Positions 54,034 to 64,000 of a stretch of 64,000 bases of DNA are shown piece by piece. Both the position numbers and the translations under genes were made by a program. The notes beneath the pieces were generated by a model. It was not told the origin of the DNA. It did no database searches and worked only from the letters and a program-made list of their open reading frames with translations. Numbering within the stretch: the first letter of the stretch is position 1; every line of letters begins with the position of its first letter. The DNA comes from Micractinium sp. NFX-FRZ (taxonomy: Eukaryota; Chlorophyta; Trebouxiophyceae; Chlorellales; Chlorellaceae), in assembly GCA_029339195.1 (NCBI GenBank), contig JAPTJF010000027.1, positions 124,001 through 188,000 of the forward strand. Reading direction: 5' to 3'.

Positions 54034-57000
54034 ATGCTTGCCAGGTCGTGCCGCGGACTGCTTCACGGCGGCAAGGCTGCAGCTTGTCGCGCCTTGCCTC
54101 GCGCACCACGCCTGCGCCCGCTCCACCGGAGCCTACACAACCAATTCGGCAGCGGGCCCGATCCGGCGGCCCACCTGCGCGCCCCTACCCATCTTCGCAG
54201 GCTGCCAGTGTCGCCGTCCGCCGCAGGCGCTGCCGACGCCGCCACACTCGCCTCGGGTGACGTAAGCCGGATGTGTGCCTCTGCTAACCTCACGTGCGCT
54301 GTCATCACAGTTGCATGTGCCGTGCAGATCCCTGCAGAGAGCAGTCGCCTGGCACACCCTCTCTTCTGTGTGTCGTCCACGGCCCGCCTCTGCCCGCCCA
54401 CCTCCCTCGCCTGCCTGCATCCCCGGGCCTACGTATCTCTGCAACCCACCCCGGCTGCGCCTCTTGCTCCGCTGCAGCAGAGCAGCATGGCACAAGTGGC
54501 GGTGATCACAACGCTGGGCTGCCCGTACTGCAAGAAAGCAAAGGCAGCACTGCAGGCAAGGCCCGGGTGGGAGCCAGCTGTTGCCACTGGGTGGTCAGCC
54601 GCAGCGCAGGCGGGGTGCCACATGGCTATTGCTTGCCAGTGCGTGGCACGCTCCCTGCTTCAGGTGATTTCAGATGGCGTGGCTGACGCACTGGCCAGCT
54701 CGCTGCCATGCTCCCAGCCGCTTTGCAGCCCAACGCAGCCTGTTGTGCAGAGCACATTGCTCATAGCATCTCCCATGCGCGTGTGTGCTGTCTGTATGCA
54801 GGCGGCGGGCATTCCTTTTACAGAATATGACCTAGGGGAGCAGGTGGAGGTGAGCTGGCGCCAGCAAGGCAGGGGCAAGCCGTTTGAACTTACAGGCTGG
54901 CAGCCGGCCGACACACCACAGCCACTAGTCGCGTCCTGCAGCGTCGGCCCACCTGGCCTAGGCCCGTCCCACCCCTCTGTCCGCCCTCACCTGTCCTTTA
55001 CATGCCTGCCCTCTTTCCTAACAACCACCCTGCCCACGCACCCTTCTCCGCCTCAGGTGCTGAACAAGGTCAAAGCCGCCACCGGTCAGAGCACCGTGCC
55101 CCAGATCTTTGCGGGCGGCCGCCTGCTGGGCGGCGCCTCTGATGTGCTGCCCCTGATCGACAGTGGTGACCTGCAGACACTGCTGGCCAGCACAGACGCA
55201 CCCGCGCTGCCCGCAGAGCTACAGACGGTGCTTCCAGAGGCGGCAGCGGCGGCGGCAGCGGCCGAGGGCAGCGCTGCGGCGGCAGCAGCAGAGACCCCTG
55301 AGCAGGCGCAGCTGCGGCTGCTGGCTTCCGAGCTACAGGGGGCCCTGGGCGGTGCAGGCCGCACCTTCAGCCTGCAGCAGGCGGCGCAGTGGGTGCAGCA
55401 GGCGCGTGGTGTGCCGGCAGACGCGGCAGCGGGGCTGCTGGGGCAGCTGCAGGCGGCGCAGCTGCTGACTGTGGCTGAACCGGGCGTGGCAGCAGGCGGT
55501 GCCATCACGGCGAAGCTCCTGCTGGGGAGGCCGACGCTGGCACTGCGTCTGGTGGCAGATGCCCCCCAGCCCAAAAAATGGAGCGAGCCTCTGAATGGGC
55601 AGGTGGAGTGGTTTGGACCCGCCCGCCCTGCGGCAGAGGTGCGCGGGCGGCTGCCGGTGGGCTGAAGGATGGGTGGACTGGGCAGCGCCTGACGTGCAAA
55701 GTTGGCCCCAACCACTCTCTCACCACCCGCCCACCCACCCACCCACCTACCTCAGGAACCGCGCTCTGCTCTCCTTTTTGTTGGACCCCACCCGTAGAGG
55801 GCAGAGGTTGTGCGTTGTAGCATCCCGCGCCTGCATGAGCCGCCACCTGGCGGCCGAAAGGGAGAAGGGATTGACACTGGCCACTGCCTCACGGCCTCCT
55901 TCTCTTCCTCCCTCTCAACCCCTTCCGATACCCCGCAGGTGGCGGAGAGCGTGCGCACCAAAATCCTGCGCCTCTACGACCGCCACCTGGTGGCGGAAGG
56001 GAAGAAAGTCGACTACCGCGCGCTTCGGGCCGACCCTGCCTGGGCCGACTTTGTGGCTGCCACGGCCGAACTGCAGAAGGTGGGTGCTGAACTCGGGCAC
56101 AACTCAATGGCAATGGTATAGATTCCACTTTGGTATTGGCGGGGTAATGATGGCGTGTGCGTGGGTAAGAGGGGGGGATGCACAGCGGTACAGCAGTGCA
56201 GCAGTGCAGCAGTACAGGCGTTGTGGGTGCAGTACTCGCAGCGCAGCCACTCCTTCGTTGCTCTGGGGGCAGCCTGGGGGGTGGCACAGAAAGGGGTTTT
56301 AAAGGTGGTGTGGCGGCCAGGCCTGGGGGGCAGGCTGGCCTGGTTTCGCCTCTGTTTCCCCTGCAGCTCTTTGTTTGCCCGGCGCCAATTGTCCCCCGGC
56401 AGCATCGCCTCCCCATGGCTTGCCGGGATTTTGGGGCGCCCAGAACAACCCCAGGCGTCGGCCCTACGGGGCTGGCGCCGCTGCGTCGCGTGCCGCCGCC
56501 TGCCAAGCCCCCCGGCGGCGTGCCAAGGAGCAGCGTACACCCCCTGTCATTTCTGGGGACCTCCTCCCCTAGCTTGCATCCACTCATCTGCCTCACTCTC
56601 CACTCCCCTGATGCGCACCCGTCCCCCCTCCTTTCTCAGCTCCTCAAAAAAGACATGCCTGTCACTGCCTGGGCATGTCTGACCCAATATATGCTCTTTG
56701 TCCTACTGTTCGTCTTCACCCAACTCTCCCTACTGCCACCTGCTGCTGCTGCCAGGTGGACCTCGCCCAGCTGGCAAGCCGTGAGGAGCGCATGGCCTTC
56801 TTCATCAAGTGAGCTCCTGCTGTTCCTTGGCTGTGGTGGGCGGCGTGATTGCTTGTGGCGGGCTGCTTGTATCCCTGCGTCAAGTGAGCCTCCATGCAGG
56901 CCCCTCACCTCTGCTTTCTCGTCTCCCTTCTCCCACTGTCCGCCCCCTCTGTGCACTGCAGCATCTACAACGCCCTCGTGGTGCATGCCCTGGTGGTGTT

Positions 57001-58847
57001 TGGGGCAGCCGATGGAATGCTGAGCAGGTCGGTGTGCTTGCTGGCACGCCACCGCAGTTTGTTGGTGCACTGCTGGACAAAGGGGGGGCAGGCTGCACTG
57101 GTTCAACTTGATTTCCTATCTCATAGGCGGCGCCCCTGCTGGACCAGTGATGCCGCTGAGTACTGCCCGCCTGTCTTCCTCTTGCGTAATCGACACCTTC
57201 CGCGCACCCGACAGGCTGCATTGGTTTGCCTCCCATCAGCTTTGGTTTGCCTCCCATCAGCTACCTGATCGACGGCGCCAGTTGGCGCAGCAACGACGTG
57301 GAGCAACCATTATTTGCTCACCGGCCTCTCGTGCCCACCTTCCTCTACGCTGCAGGCTGCGCTGGTTTGACTCCATCAGCTACCTGATTGGCGGCGCCCA
57401 GTGGAGCAGCAACGACGTGGAGCACGGCGTGCTGCGCGGCAACGCCCCCTCACCCGCCGCCCTGTGGTCGCTGCTGGGGCGGCCGCAGTGGGCGGGGCGC
57501 ACTTTCAAGGAGGGCGACCCGCGGGCGGCGCTGGCCATCCGGGTAAGAGCTGGGGTGGGCACGTGAGGGCCGGGGCAGTTTCAAAGGTTGGTTGGAAACA
57601 GTGCGCATCCCCGCCGCCCCTGCGACCTTTCACGTTCCTTCCACCCACTTGCCTACCAGCCGGGCCCTCCACTCAGTCCTCTCTCTCAACTCACTCACCC
57701 ACTGCGCCCCTCATTCCTCCCCCCTGCTCTCCCTCCCTCCACCCTGACAGCCCGTGGACCCTCGCATCCACTTTGCCCTCAACTGCGGCGCCGCCTCCTG
57801 CCCACCCATCCGCATCTACACACCCGACCGGCTCGAGTTTGGGCTGGCGGCGGCAGCCAGCGCCTTCTGCGCCAGTGAGTCGAAGGGGGCAGCAAGCAAG
57901 CTTGTGCTACCCAGTGTTGCAGTGCGCAGTGTGGAATGCAGCTGGCAGCACATGTGGCCCCAGAGTGAGGCAGCGCTGAAGCTGTGGCAAGGTGGCAGGG
58001 CGCCGGCTGCGACTGCGCGACTCATCCGCCCCCACCCCCCACGGTTCCCCATTTCACCTTTCCTCCCTCCCTGTGAAGCACACCGCAGCCTAAACCAGCG
58101 GGCTTTCCTGCGTTGATTCTGTCCATCTTCTGCACACCATCCTGGCACTCCTTCTTCCTCCTCCCATGCAGGCGAGGTGTCGGTGGACAAGGGGGCGGGG
58201 GAGGTGGAGATGAGCATGATTCTGAAGTGGTACGGCCCAGACTTTGGCAGCAAGCAGCAGCTGCTGCAGTTTGTGGCCCAGTACCTGCCGCCAGGTGGGC
58301 GCACATTTGTACATTGGAGGTATACTGGACAAAGTTGTTGGGCCCTGTGCCATTTAGTGTAGTGCATTGATTTTGTGTGTGCCTGACCCTGGCACACAGT
58401 TGGCAGCTGCTGCGTTTCGGGAACTCAGGGCAGGGGCAGGCGCGCGACCTGCTCGGCACTGTGCAGCCCCGGCAGCAATGCGCTTTGCTTAGCATCCTGC
58501 AGCCCACTGCCTGCCCAGGCAGTGGCATGTTGCAAGTCCCGCTGCTCACCTCAGCCCCTCCATCTGAACACGTGTTCTTACTCATCAGCTGCTGCTTGCC
58601 TGTGCTGCAAGGGCCCGCTGCTTAGACATGCGGGACCTCCTGCCGACCTCCAGTCTCGGCCTACAGGAGCGTTGCTCTGTAACCTGCACCTCTCTTCTCA
58701 ACCTGAGCTGACTGCCCCTGCCTCCTGGCTGCCTGCCCCGCTGCAGAGCCCGCCGCCGACCTGCGTGAGCTGCTGTCCACCCGGCCTGTGGAGGACATCA
58801 AGCTCAAGTTCCGCCCCTACGACTGGACCACCAACGCTGCCGAGTAG
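54034..58847 (+). CDS. Glutaredoxin-DUF547 fusion protein
   Basis: Eleven exons: 54034-54261, 54478-54555, 54802-54849, 55057-55638, 55939-56079, 56756-56808, 56962-57027, 57356-57542, 57751-57874, 58172-58294 and 58747-58847, 576 residues. Residues 1-76 are an Arg/Ala/Leu-rich presequence (MLARSCRGLLHGGKAAACRA). Residues ~80-165 are a glutaredoxin fold with the dithiol site CPYC (91-94), cis-proline TVP (131-133) and GG(R/K)LLGG glutathione-binding turn. Residues ~195-265, a helical Gln/Leu-rich stretch, may be a diverged DEP domain, as in plant glutaredoxin-DEP-DUF547 proteins. DUF547 follows: REERMAFFINIYNALVVHAL, ISYLIGGAQWSSNDVEHGVL, IHFALNCGAASCPPIRIYTP. Function of DUF547 is unknown. 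Met80 could start a presequence-free form. The donor after exon 2 is GC (CAG|GCAAGG). A TGTAA follows 317 nt after the stop. Confidence 0.92.
55800..55875 (+). repeat. Echo of the first DUF547 exon start
   Basis: The segment around cgccacctggcggccgaaag (55841) copies cgccacctggtggcggaagg (55981) of the exon starting at 55939, and the upstream flank back to a cag-like boundary also aligns loosely. Displacement is 140 bp. Confidence 0.8.
57092..57305 (+). repeat. Two in-frame echoes of the DUF547 core exon start
   Basis: The exon start at 57356 (gctgcgctggtttgactcca) has two upstream copies: 57215 (gctgcattggtttgcctccc, itself with an internal ~21-bp doubling, extending to the shared gcgcagcaacgacgtggagc) and 57092 (gctgcactggttcaacttga, extending to ctcataggcggcgcccctgc). 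All three follow cag. Spacings are 123 and 141 bp, both multiples of three, and the frame is open through both. Confidence 0.95.
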
Positions 58848-59665
58848 GCCTGCTGTCTGGGCGATCTGATTTTACCTCCTAAATGAGCCAGGCAAAAGCT
58901 GCCGACCGAGCGAGGACGACGGGTCACGAATGTGGCATTGCACAGTTGATTGAGAACGAGAGAACGAAATACGAGCCAGCGTGGTTGGTGTTGGGTGCCT
59001 GCTGGGGCAGCATCGCGAGCAGCCTCACTTGCCCACTCGAGCCCATCCACGGCCTGTACCCTATAATGCACCTGTTGTACTTCTTCCCTGCACCACCACA
59101 TGCTAGATCTGCTGAAGGGTTTGCACAACACGTACAATGCCTTCTGTTCATCACCTGCCCCTTTGTAAACTTACCGCCTTTCTCATCCCGCGCACTCGCT
59201 TTTGCTATCTGCTAGCAGCGACCGCCAGGAGGCCGTTGTTTTGAGTGTCACAGATGGCGGCCATACTCGAAGGTTCTCCTTTGTGTGAACAGAAGAGACC
59301 GGGCTCCCCGTGCCCGCTCGCGGCAACCTGCGGTCTTGCTGCTCCTGGTGTGCTTCGTCGGGTTGCTCCATTCCCGGGTGCCCTTTCTGAGATGGCAAGT
59401 ACAGGTAACAAGGTGTCAACTCACGATATTTTTATTGAGAGCACGGTGTCTCGTGGCTTGGCGCGACTTGACTTGCGGCGGCGCTCGGCGCCGCGGCGGC
59501 GGTGTGCACAACGTGCACAGCACGGACTTTTGGCAGGTAGATCTGGCGCGGTCGTGAGTCACACAAGCTGCCGTTCAAACTTGTGTCTACAGGAGGCCGC
59601 GGGCCCCCGATCCGTGCGCCTCGACAGCTGGGCGCAGCTGTTGCGCACCCAACCAAACGTGAAGC
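58848..59665. other. Intergenic
   Basis: This holds the 3' UTR of the glutaredoxin-DUF547 gene (TGTAA at 59164) and the promoter of the next gene. Longer open frames here do not splice to anything recognisable. Confidence 0.45.
59164..59168 (+). terminator. Possible TGTAA polyadenylation signal
   Basis: TGTAA lies 317 nt after the glutaredoxin-DUF547 stop. Confidence 0.45.
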
Positions 59666-62600
59666 ATGGAGGTGGAGGCGGAGACTACCGAGCTGCTGCG
59701 CACGGCGGTCGTGCGCGCGGGGAAAGTCAGGACCGCGCTGGCCGAGCTGAGGGTGAGAATGTCACCGACGTCGAGCCAGGCGGCGGCAAGCGGCACCCGC
59801 TCACAGCTCGTTCACGCAGCGCCCGCATCCTGCCTGAATCCTGCACCTTGCTTCCACCCCGTCTCCTGAAAGCAGGCGCACGCCTTTGCCTCCGCATCTC
59901 CAACCACCAATGTGGGCAGCAGCCCTGCGCGCGCCGGCAGCCCTGGGCGCAAGGCGCTCGCCGCCTCGCCGGCACCGGCCACAACCGACGGCTGCAGCGG
60001 GCAGGCAACGTTTGTGCCGCTGCTGCTGCTGCCCCAGGGCGGCGGCCCCGGCATCAAAGCTTTTGCCACGCAGCTCCCATCCGGCCTGAGCCTGAGCGAC
60101 TTTGACAGCAGCGAGGTTGCTGCATTGCTGGGTGCTGCCGACGCCTCCCCGCCGCTGCCCTCCGGCGAGCGTCGTGCTTCCCCCAAAACATCACGCCGCA
60201 ACCCCTGGGCCATTCCCGCTGGCCGTGAACCACGCCAGTATGAACAGGAAGAGCAGTGCAAGCAGCAGCAGCAGCAGCAACAGCACTCGTTTGGGGCGGC
60301 GGCAGGCAGCGACATCCCTTGTGGCGCCAGCGGCTCCTTCGATGACCTGCTGGCAGCCCTGCGGGCGGAGGGCAGCAGGGGAGTGCCGGCACAGCTACCC
60401 CTGGGGACAGATGCTGCTGGACAGGAGGCGCATCTGTGCGGCACAGGCAGCCCCTATGCTCAGCTGGCAGAGCATGGTGCCAGTTACGGCAGCACTGGCG
60501 CCGGCAGGCGCGGCCAGGCTGCCGCCTCCACTGCGGCACGGAGCAGCAGTGCAGCCTGGGACAGCAGCAGCGGCCGTGCTGGCAACAGCGTCGACAGCAG
60601 CGGCAGCAGCAGAGCGCAGCGCGTGGTGGGCATGCAGCGGCGGCAGGCGGGGCTCCAGGCGCAGCAGCAGCAGCAGCAGGCGCCGCCGGCACCCTTTGAT
60701 CGGAACGAGGCGGCCCGGCAGATGAAGGAGAAGCTAGACGTGGTAAGCGGGGTGCAAGGTGTGGGTGCACATGTGTATTGAACCATCTTCTGTGCAGTGC
60801 CTTGGGATGTAGTAGGGCCGGCAGTTGAAGGAGAAGGTGGGGACCTGGTGCATTAGACAAGGGGTGCATGCATAGATGTTCGGATGCACCTCTGCTCAGC
60901 ATTCAAGTGAGGTGTATTACGGAAGAAAGCTGCCAGCAGCAGCGGCGGCAGCTGCAGGAGTGACTGGCACAGCAGGGGCACTTGCTACTCCTGGAGACAC
61001 AAACATGTCCCAGCTGCATCCACCCTTGCAGGTGAATGCTGCCAAGCGGCACAACGAGGCTCGAATGCGTTCGGCCAGCAGGACGGGCACGCCGCGTGCA
61101 CGGGCGGCTGCTGTCCCTCCAGCCCGCGCCGCGCCGGTGGTGCCGCGTCTGCCGCTGGCGTCGCTGAGCCGCGCCGGCAGCGCCAGCAGCAGCCGGCAGA
61201 GCTCAGGGCGGCTGAGCGGCCGGGAGAGTGCGCAGCAGCATGTGCAGCAGTGGCGACCATGGCAGGTGCCTAGCAGCCCAGAGAGCAGCCCGCCGCGGGC
61301 AGCCAGGCGGCAGGCGGCAGGTGCCGCATCAGAAGGGGAGGAGCCACCCCCTGCGGGCCAGAACTTCCTGCCGCTTGCGCGGGAGCAGCGGGGCGGTTTG
61401 GCAGCTGCTGGGGTAGCACCGCCACGCTCGGCACGTAAGGAGAGCCACATCAGCCTGTCTGAGCTGCTCTCCACACCTAGCGCCAGCAGCCGGGCCGCAG
61501 ACGCGGACGTGGGGTCTGTGGCCGGTGCTGCAGCGCCAGCGGCGGCAGCAGCAGATGTGGCACCGAACAGCTCTGTGGGGCTCCCTGTCTCCTCGCATGC
61601 AGCGGCATGTGCGCCCCGGGTTGCGCCTGCTGCCTCGACGTCAGCAGGTGGGCTGGCAGGGCCTGCAGCCGCACAAGCAGCAGAGCAGCGCCGAGCGGGC
61701 AAAGGGATGCAGCCGGCGGCAGGAGCGGCAGATGTGCTGCCGGGGGAGGCGGCAGCTCCTCCGATGCATGAGACCCCACGGGAGGCAAAAACTGGTGAGA
61801 GCATGCGGCAAGCCCTCTTGGCAGTATGCATGACGGGCCTGCTGGAAGAACGATGCCGTGTGAACCGCTTGCATGCTGGTCCCAAGCTCATCATCCTCAC
61901 GCGTTTGCTTGCTGATTGGTGCAGCCGGCGCCCCTGGCAGCGTCGCCAAGCAGCGCGGTGCAGGCGCAGCTGGGTACCTTGCCAGCAGGCTGGCCTCGCC
62001 TTTTGACAGGCTGCAATCGCCGCCGGTCACGCCTCTTGAGGCCATGGCAGCTGCTGGCGGCTCCAGTGTGCCCCGGGAGACGGCTGGCAACAGTGCAGCC
62101 TGTTCCCCGGAGCAGGTGAGCAGCAGAGCAGGGGCAGCACATGCCCTTTGCAGTGCTGCTGCTGCCGTGCAGTACCCCATGCCGACGAGATGCATTGCAA
62201 TAGCGTATTCATGACCTGCCACCGTCTGCCTACCTTGCTTCCCTGCAGGCCAGCATTGCCAGCAGCGGCAGCCCAGAGCAGCAACCGGTGAGCCCCAGGC
62301 TGCGCCGGTTCCCAACGCTGGAAGACGAGGGGCAAGATGGGCAGGAGGTACAGCAGCAGGAGCGGCAGCAGTCGGCAAGTGCTGGCGCAGCCAGCAGGCT
62401 GGTGCCTGGCGAGCGTTCCTCCTCCTCCATTGGCAGGAAGCGGGCCAACAGCGAGGCTGGGTGCAGCGAGGGACCCACCAGTGTGAAGAAGCGCAGCCCA
62501 GAGGTGGGCAGCGGGCGGCTGCTGCCGCGCACAGCCGAGCTGCAGCAGGGAGCGCCGCATGCAGCAGGGGAGGGAGCTGCGCAGCTGGGCCACCAGCAGC

Positions 62601-64000
62601 AGCAGCAGGCCGAGCTTGTTGGCACTGCAGCAGAACTGTTTGGTGATGCGGCTCAGCTGGAGCCGCCGCAGCAGGTGGACAGGCCAGGCAGCCGGCCGGC
62701 AGCGCGGCCCCTACCTGCTGCAGAGTCCAGCGCCCATGCAGACCAGCTGCTGCTTCCGCTTGCTGCCGAGTCCTTGCCTGCTGGTGGCAGCCGGCTGGTG
62801 ATGCCCATTGTGCTGCAGCACAGCCCCCGACCTCAGCGCCCGCAGCAGCAACAGCAGCAGCCAGTGCGCAGTGTCCCACTGCAGCACACGGCAGCAGCAG
62901 TGGAGCCGGCGCCAGTAGCAGCTGAGCTCCCACCTCTGCAACCTGCCCCAGTAGCCAGGCCGCCACCACCCGCTGTCAAGCCCGCACGGGCTGTAGCTCA
63001 GGCAGCAGCCAACCCAGCGCAGCAGCCACCTGCAGCGGCCAAAACTGGGCCACCGCAGCAGCAGGCAGCAGCAGCGGCCAACACCGGACCAAAGCAGCAG
63101 CAGCAGGCAGCAACAGCCGCCAAAACTGGACCGAAGCAGCAGCAGCCGCAGCCAGCATCTGTGCGGGTGCAGCAGGCAGCCCTGCTGGTGCCTCTGCTTC
63201 CCCCTGTCAGCCCAGAGCACGAGCTGCCTGCACACTCCCAGTGGGTGCCCAGCCGCAACACCAGCCCCCAGCAGGATCAGCAGCCGCAGCAGCAGCAGGG
63301 GGATGACCAGCCAGACATGCCCAGCTCCTCTGTCCTGCTCAGCAGCAGCGGGCCGGAGCAGCTGCAGACCACGCCTCGGACCGCCAGCACCCCACAGAGG
63401 CAGCGGCTTGAGGACGTACCTCAGTCGCCAGTGTTACACGCCACACCGCCTGCAGTCCCACCCCTGCAAGTGGCAGCGGCGGCAGCTGCGGCGGCCACGG
63501 CGGCAGCGGCGGCCCTTGCCTCTGCACGCAACTTCACGCCTCGGCGGCGCACGGCCTCTCTTGAGCCAGCAGAGGCAGAGCTGCGCCTGCAGGAGCACCC
63601 GCAAGGTGGGAGGGTGGGAGGCGAGGGCTGGTGTGGCTGTATGTGCTGCACTGCCCGCCTGCCAACGGTGGTTTGCCTGCCCGCTGCCCGCCTGCCTGCC
63701 GGTGGTTTGCAGCAGCATCCACTTACCTGCCTCTGATTCCGCTGCCTGCAAGCCTGCTCACTGTCACTGAGACGCATGACCTGTTTGGCACTGCGGCACA
63801 TGGCCTAACTACACCCTGTTGCAGGCAAGCAGCTGCTGGCGGATGCTCCTGAGCTGGCAGGCATGCCAGGTGGCGCCCTCCTGGACGTGCTGCGCCAGGT
63901 GGGCGGGCAGGCATAGCCAGCTTGAGTGTTGGCTAACCTACGTACTCTGCCGAACCGGACCGGCTGCATTGCATGGACGTGCAGCCCCTGAAATCCAATA
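59666..64000 (+). CDS. Large Gln/Ala/Pro/Ser-rich protein (3' partial)
   Basis: Exons 59666-59752, 59876-60742, 61032-61794, 61925-62115, 62249-63605, 63825-63898 and probably 63985 onward read as one frame with closed phases, about 1,100 residues before the window ends. The start MEVEAETTELLRTAVVRAGK is chosen as the first ATG in phase. Only short stretches look ordered: KVRTALAELR at the start, and a charged helix DRNEAARQMKEKLDV with NAAKRHNEARMRSASR around residues 305-335. The rest is low-complexity, with polyglutamine runs, Ser-Pro and Arg-Ser motifs, and a TGPKQQQ repeat. It is likely a disordered regulatory or scaffold protein; I do not recognise a family. Sequence beyond the window may carry the defining domain. 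Confidence 0.6.
60815..60836 (+). repeat. Echo of an exon 3' end in the Gln-rich gene
   Basis: ggccggcagttgaaggagaa copies gcccggcagatgaaggagaa of the exon ending at 60742, then runs into gtgggg. Displacement is 103 bp. Confidence 0.75.
63015..63155 (+). repeat. Coding repeat AKTGPKQQQ
   Basis: Three tandem units of about 14 residues, AAAKTGPPQQQ, AAANTGPKQQQQ and AAKTGPKQQQPQ, separated by Ala-rich linkers. Confidence 0.9.

Noticed and set aside
1..64000. CRISPR arrays, insertion sequences, prokaryotic operons, viral genes
   Set aside because: No regularly spaced direct repeats with spacers, no transposase, integrase or capsid-like frames, and no terminal inverted repeats were seen.

Overview
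This is nuclear DNA of a green alga, most likely a Chlorella-like trebouxiophyte. The evidence is very high G+C, short exons cut by many 100-500 bp GT-AG introns, TGTAA motifs a few hundred bases after several stop codons, plastid and mitochondrial presequences, and green-lineage families (a DUF4079 plastid membrane protein, a glutaredoxin-DUF547 fusion, TKL kinases with a DFN motif, MYND-finger proteins). Nothing prokaryotic or viral was seen, and no tRNA, rRNA, CRISPR array or transposon was recognised. Exon models were built by eye from reading frame, GT/AG sites and phase; in almost every gene the phases close exactly.

Layout: phytase-like esterase (+, 5' partial, 360-3229); an unidentified acidic protein (-, about 3886-4860); a J-domain protein with one membrane segment (-, 5448-6832); uroporphyrinogen decarboxylase (+, 7995-12229); a small basic UPF0390/DUF2462-like protein (-, 13024-14139); a 1,601-residue coiled-coil/WD40-like/TKL-kinase/proline-repeat protein (+, 14665-26336); eIF4A (+, 27196-32733); a MYND-finger protein (+, 34467-38039) with a short MYND-like relic upstream; a BTB/T1 protein (+, 38428-39990); a small presequence protein (+, 40316-40681); a DUF4079 plastid membrane protein (-, 41423-43876); Mrt4 (+, 44464-46475); a FAM98 homologue (-, 47058-50391); a 56-residue protein (+, 50689-51213); mitochondrial ATP synthase subunit g (-, 52620-53755); a glutaredoxin-DUF547 protein (+, 54034-58847); and a Gln/Ala/Pro/Ser-rich protein running off the right edge (+, from 59666).

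The genes are unrelated housekeeping and regulatory genes, not a pathway cluster. Four neighbouring pairs are divergent and share intergenic promoters: J-domain/UROD, UPF0390/kinase, DUF4079/Mrt4 and FAM98/56-residue gene. ATP synthase g and glutaredoxin-DUF547 also start back to back, 278 bp apart.

The most unusual feature is structural. At least fifteen introns, in nine genes, contain a degraded or near-perfect second copy of the adjoining exon edge, including its splice site, displaced by about 86-141 bp. I call these exon-edge echoes. In the DUF4079, FAM98 (twice) and glutaredoxin-DUF547 (twice) genes the displacement is a multiple of three and the intervening sequence is open, so use of the echo site would give an in-frame longer isoform. 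Other points worth checking are a missing AG acceptor in the DUF4079 gene, two GC-AG introns, three consecutive stop-free introns of 3n length in the glutaredoxin gene, and the WD40-kinase-proline-repeat architecture.
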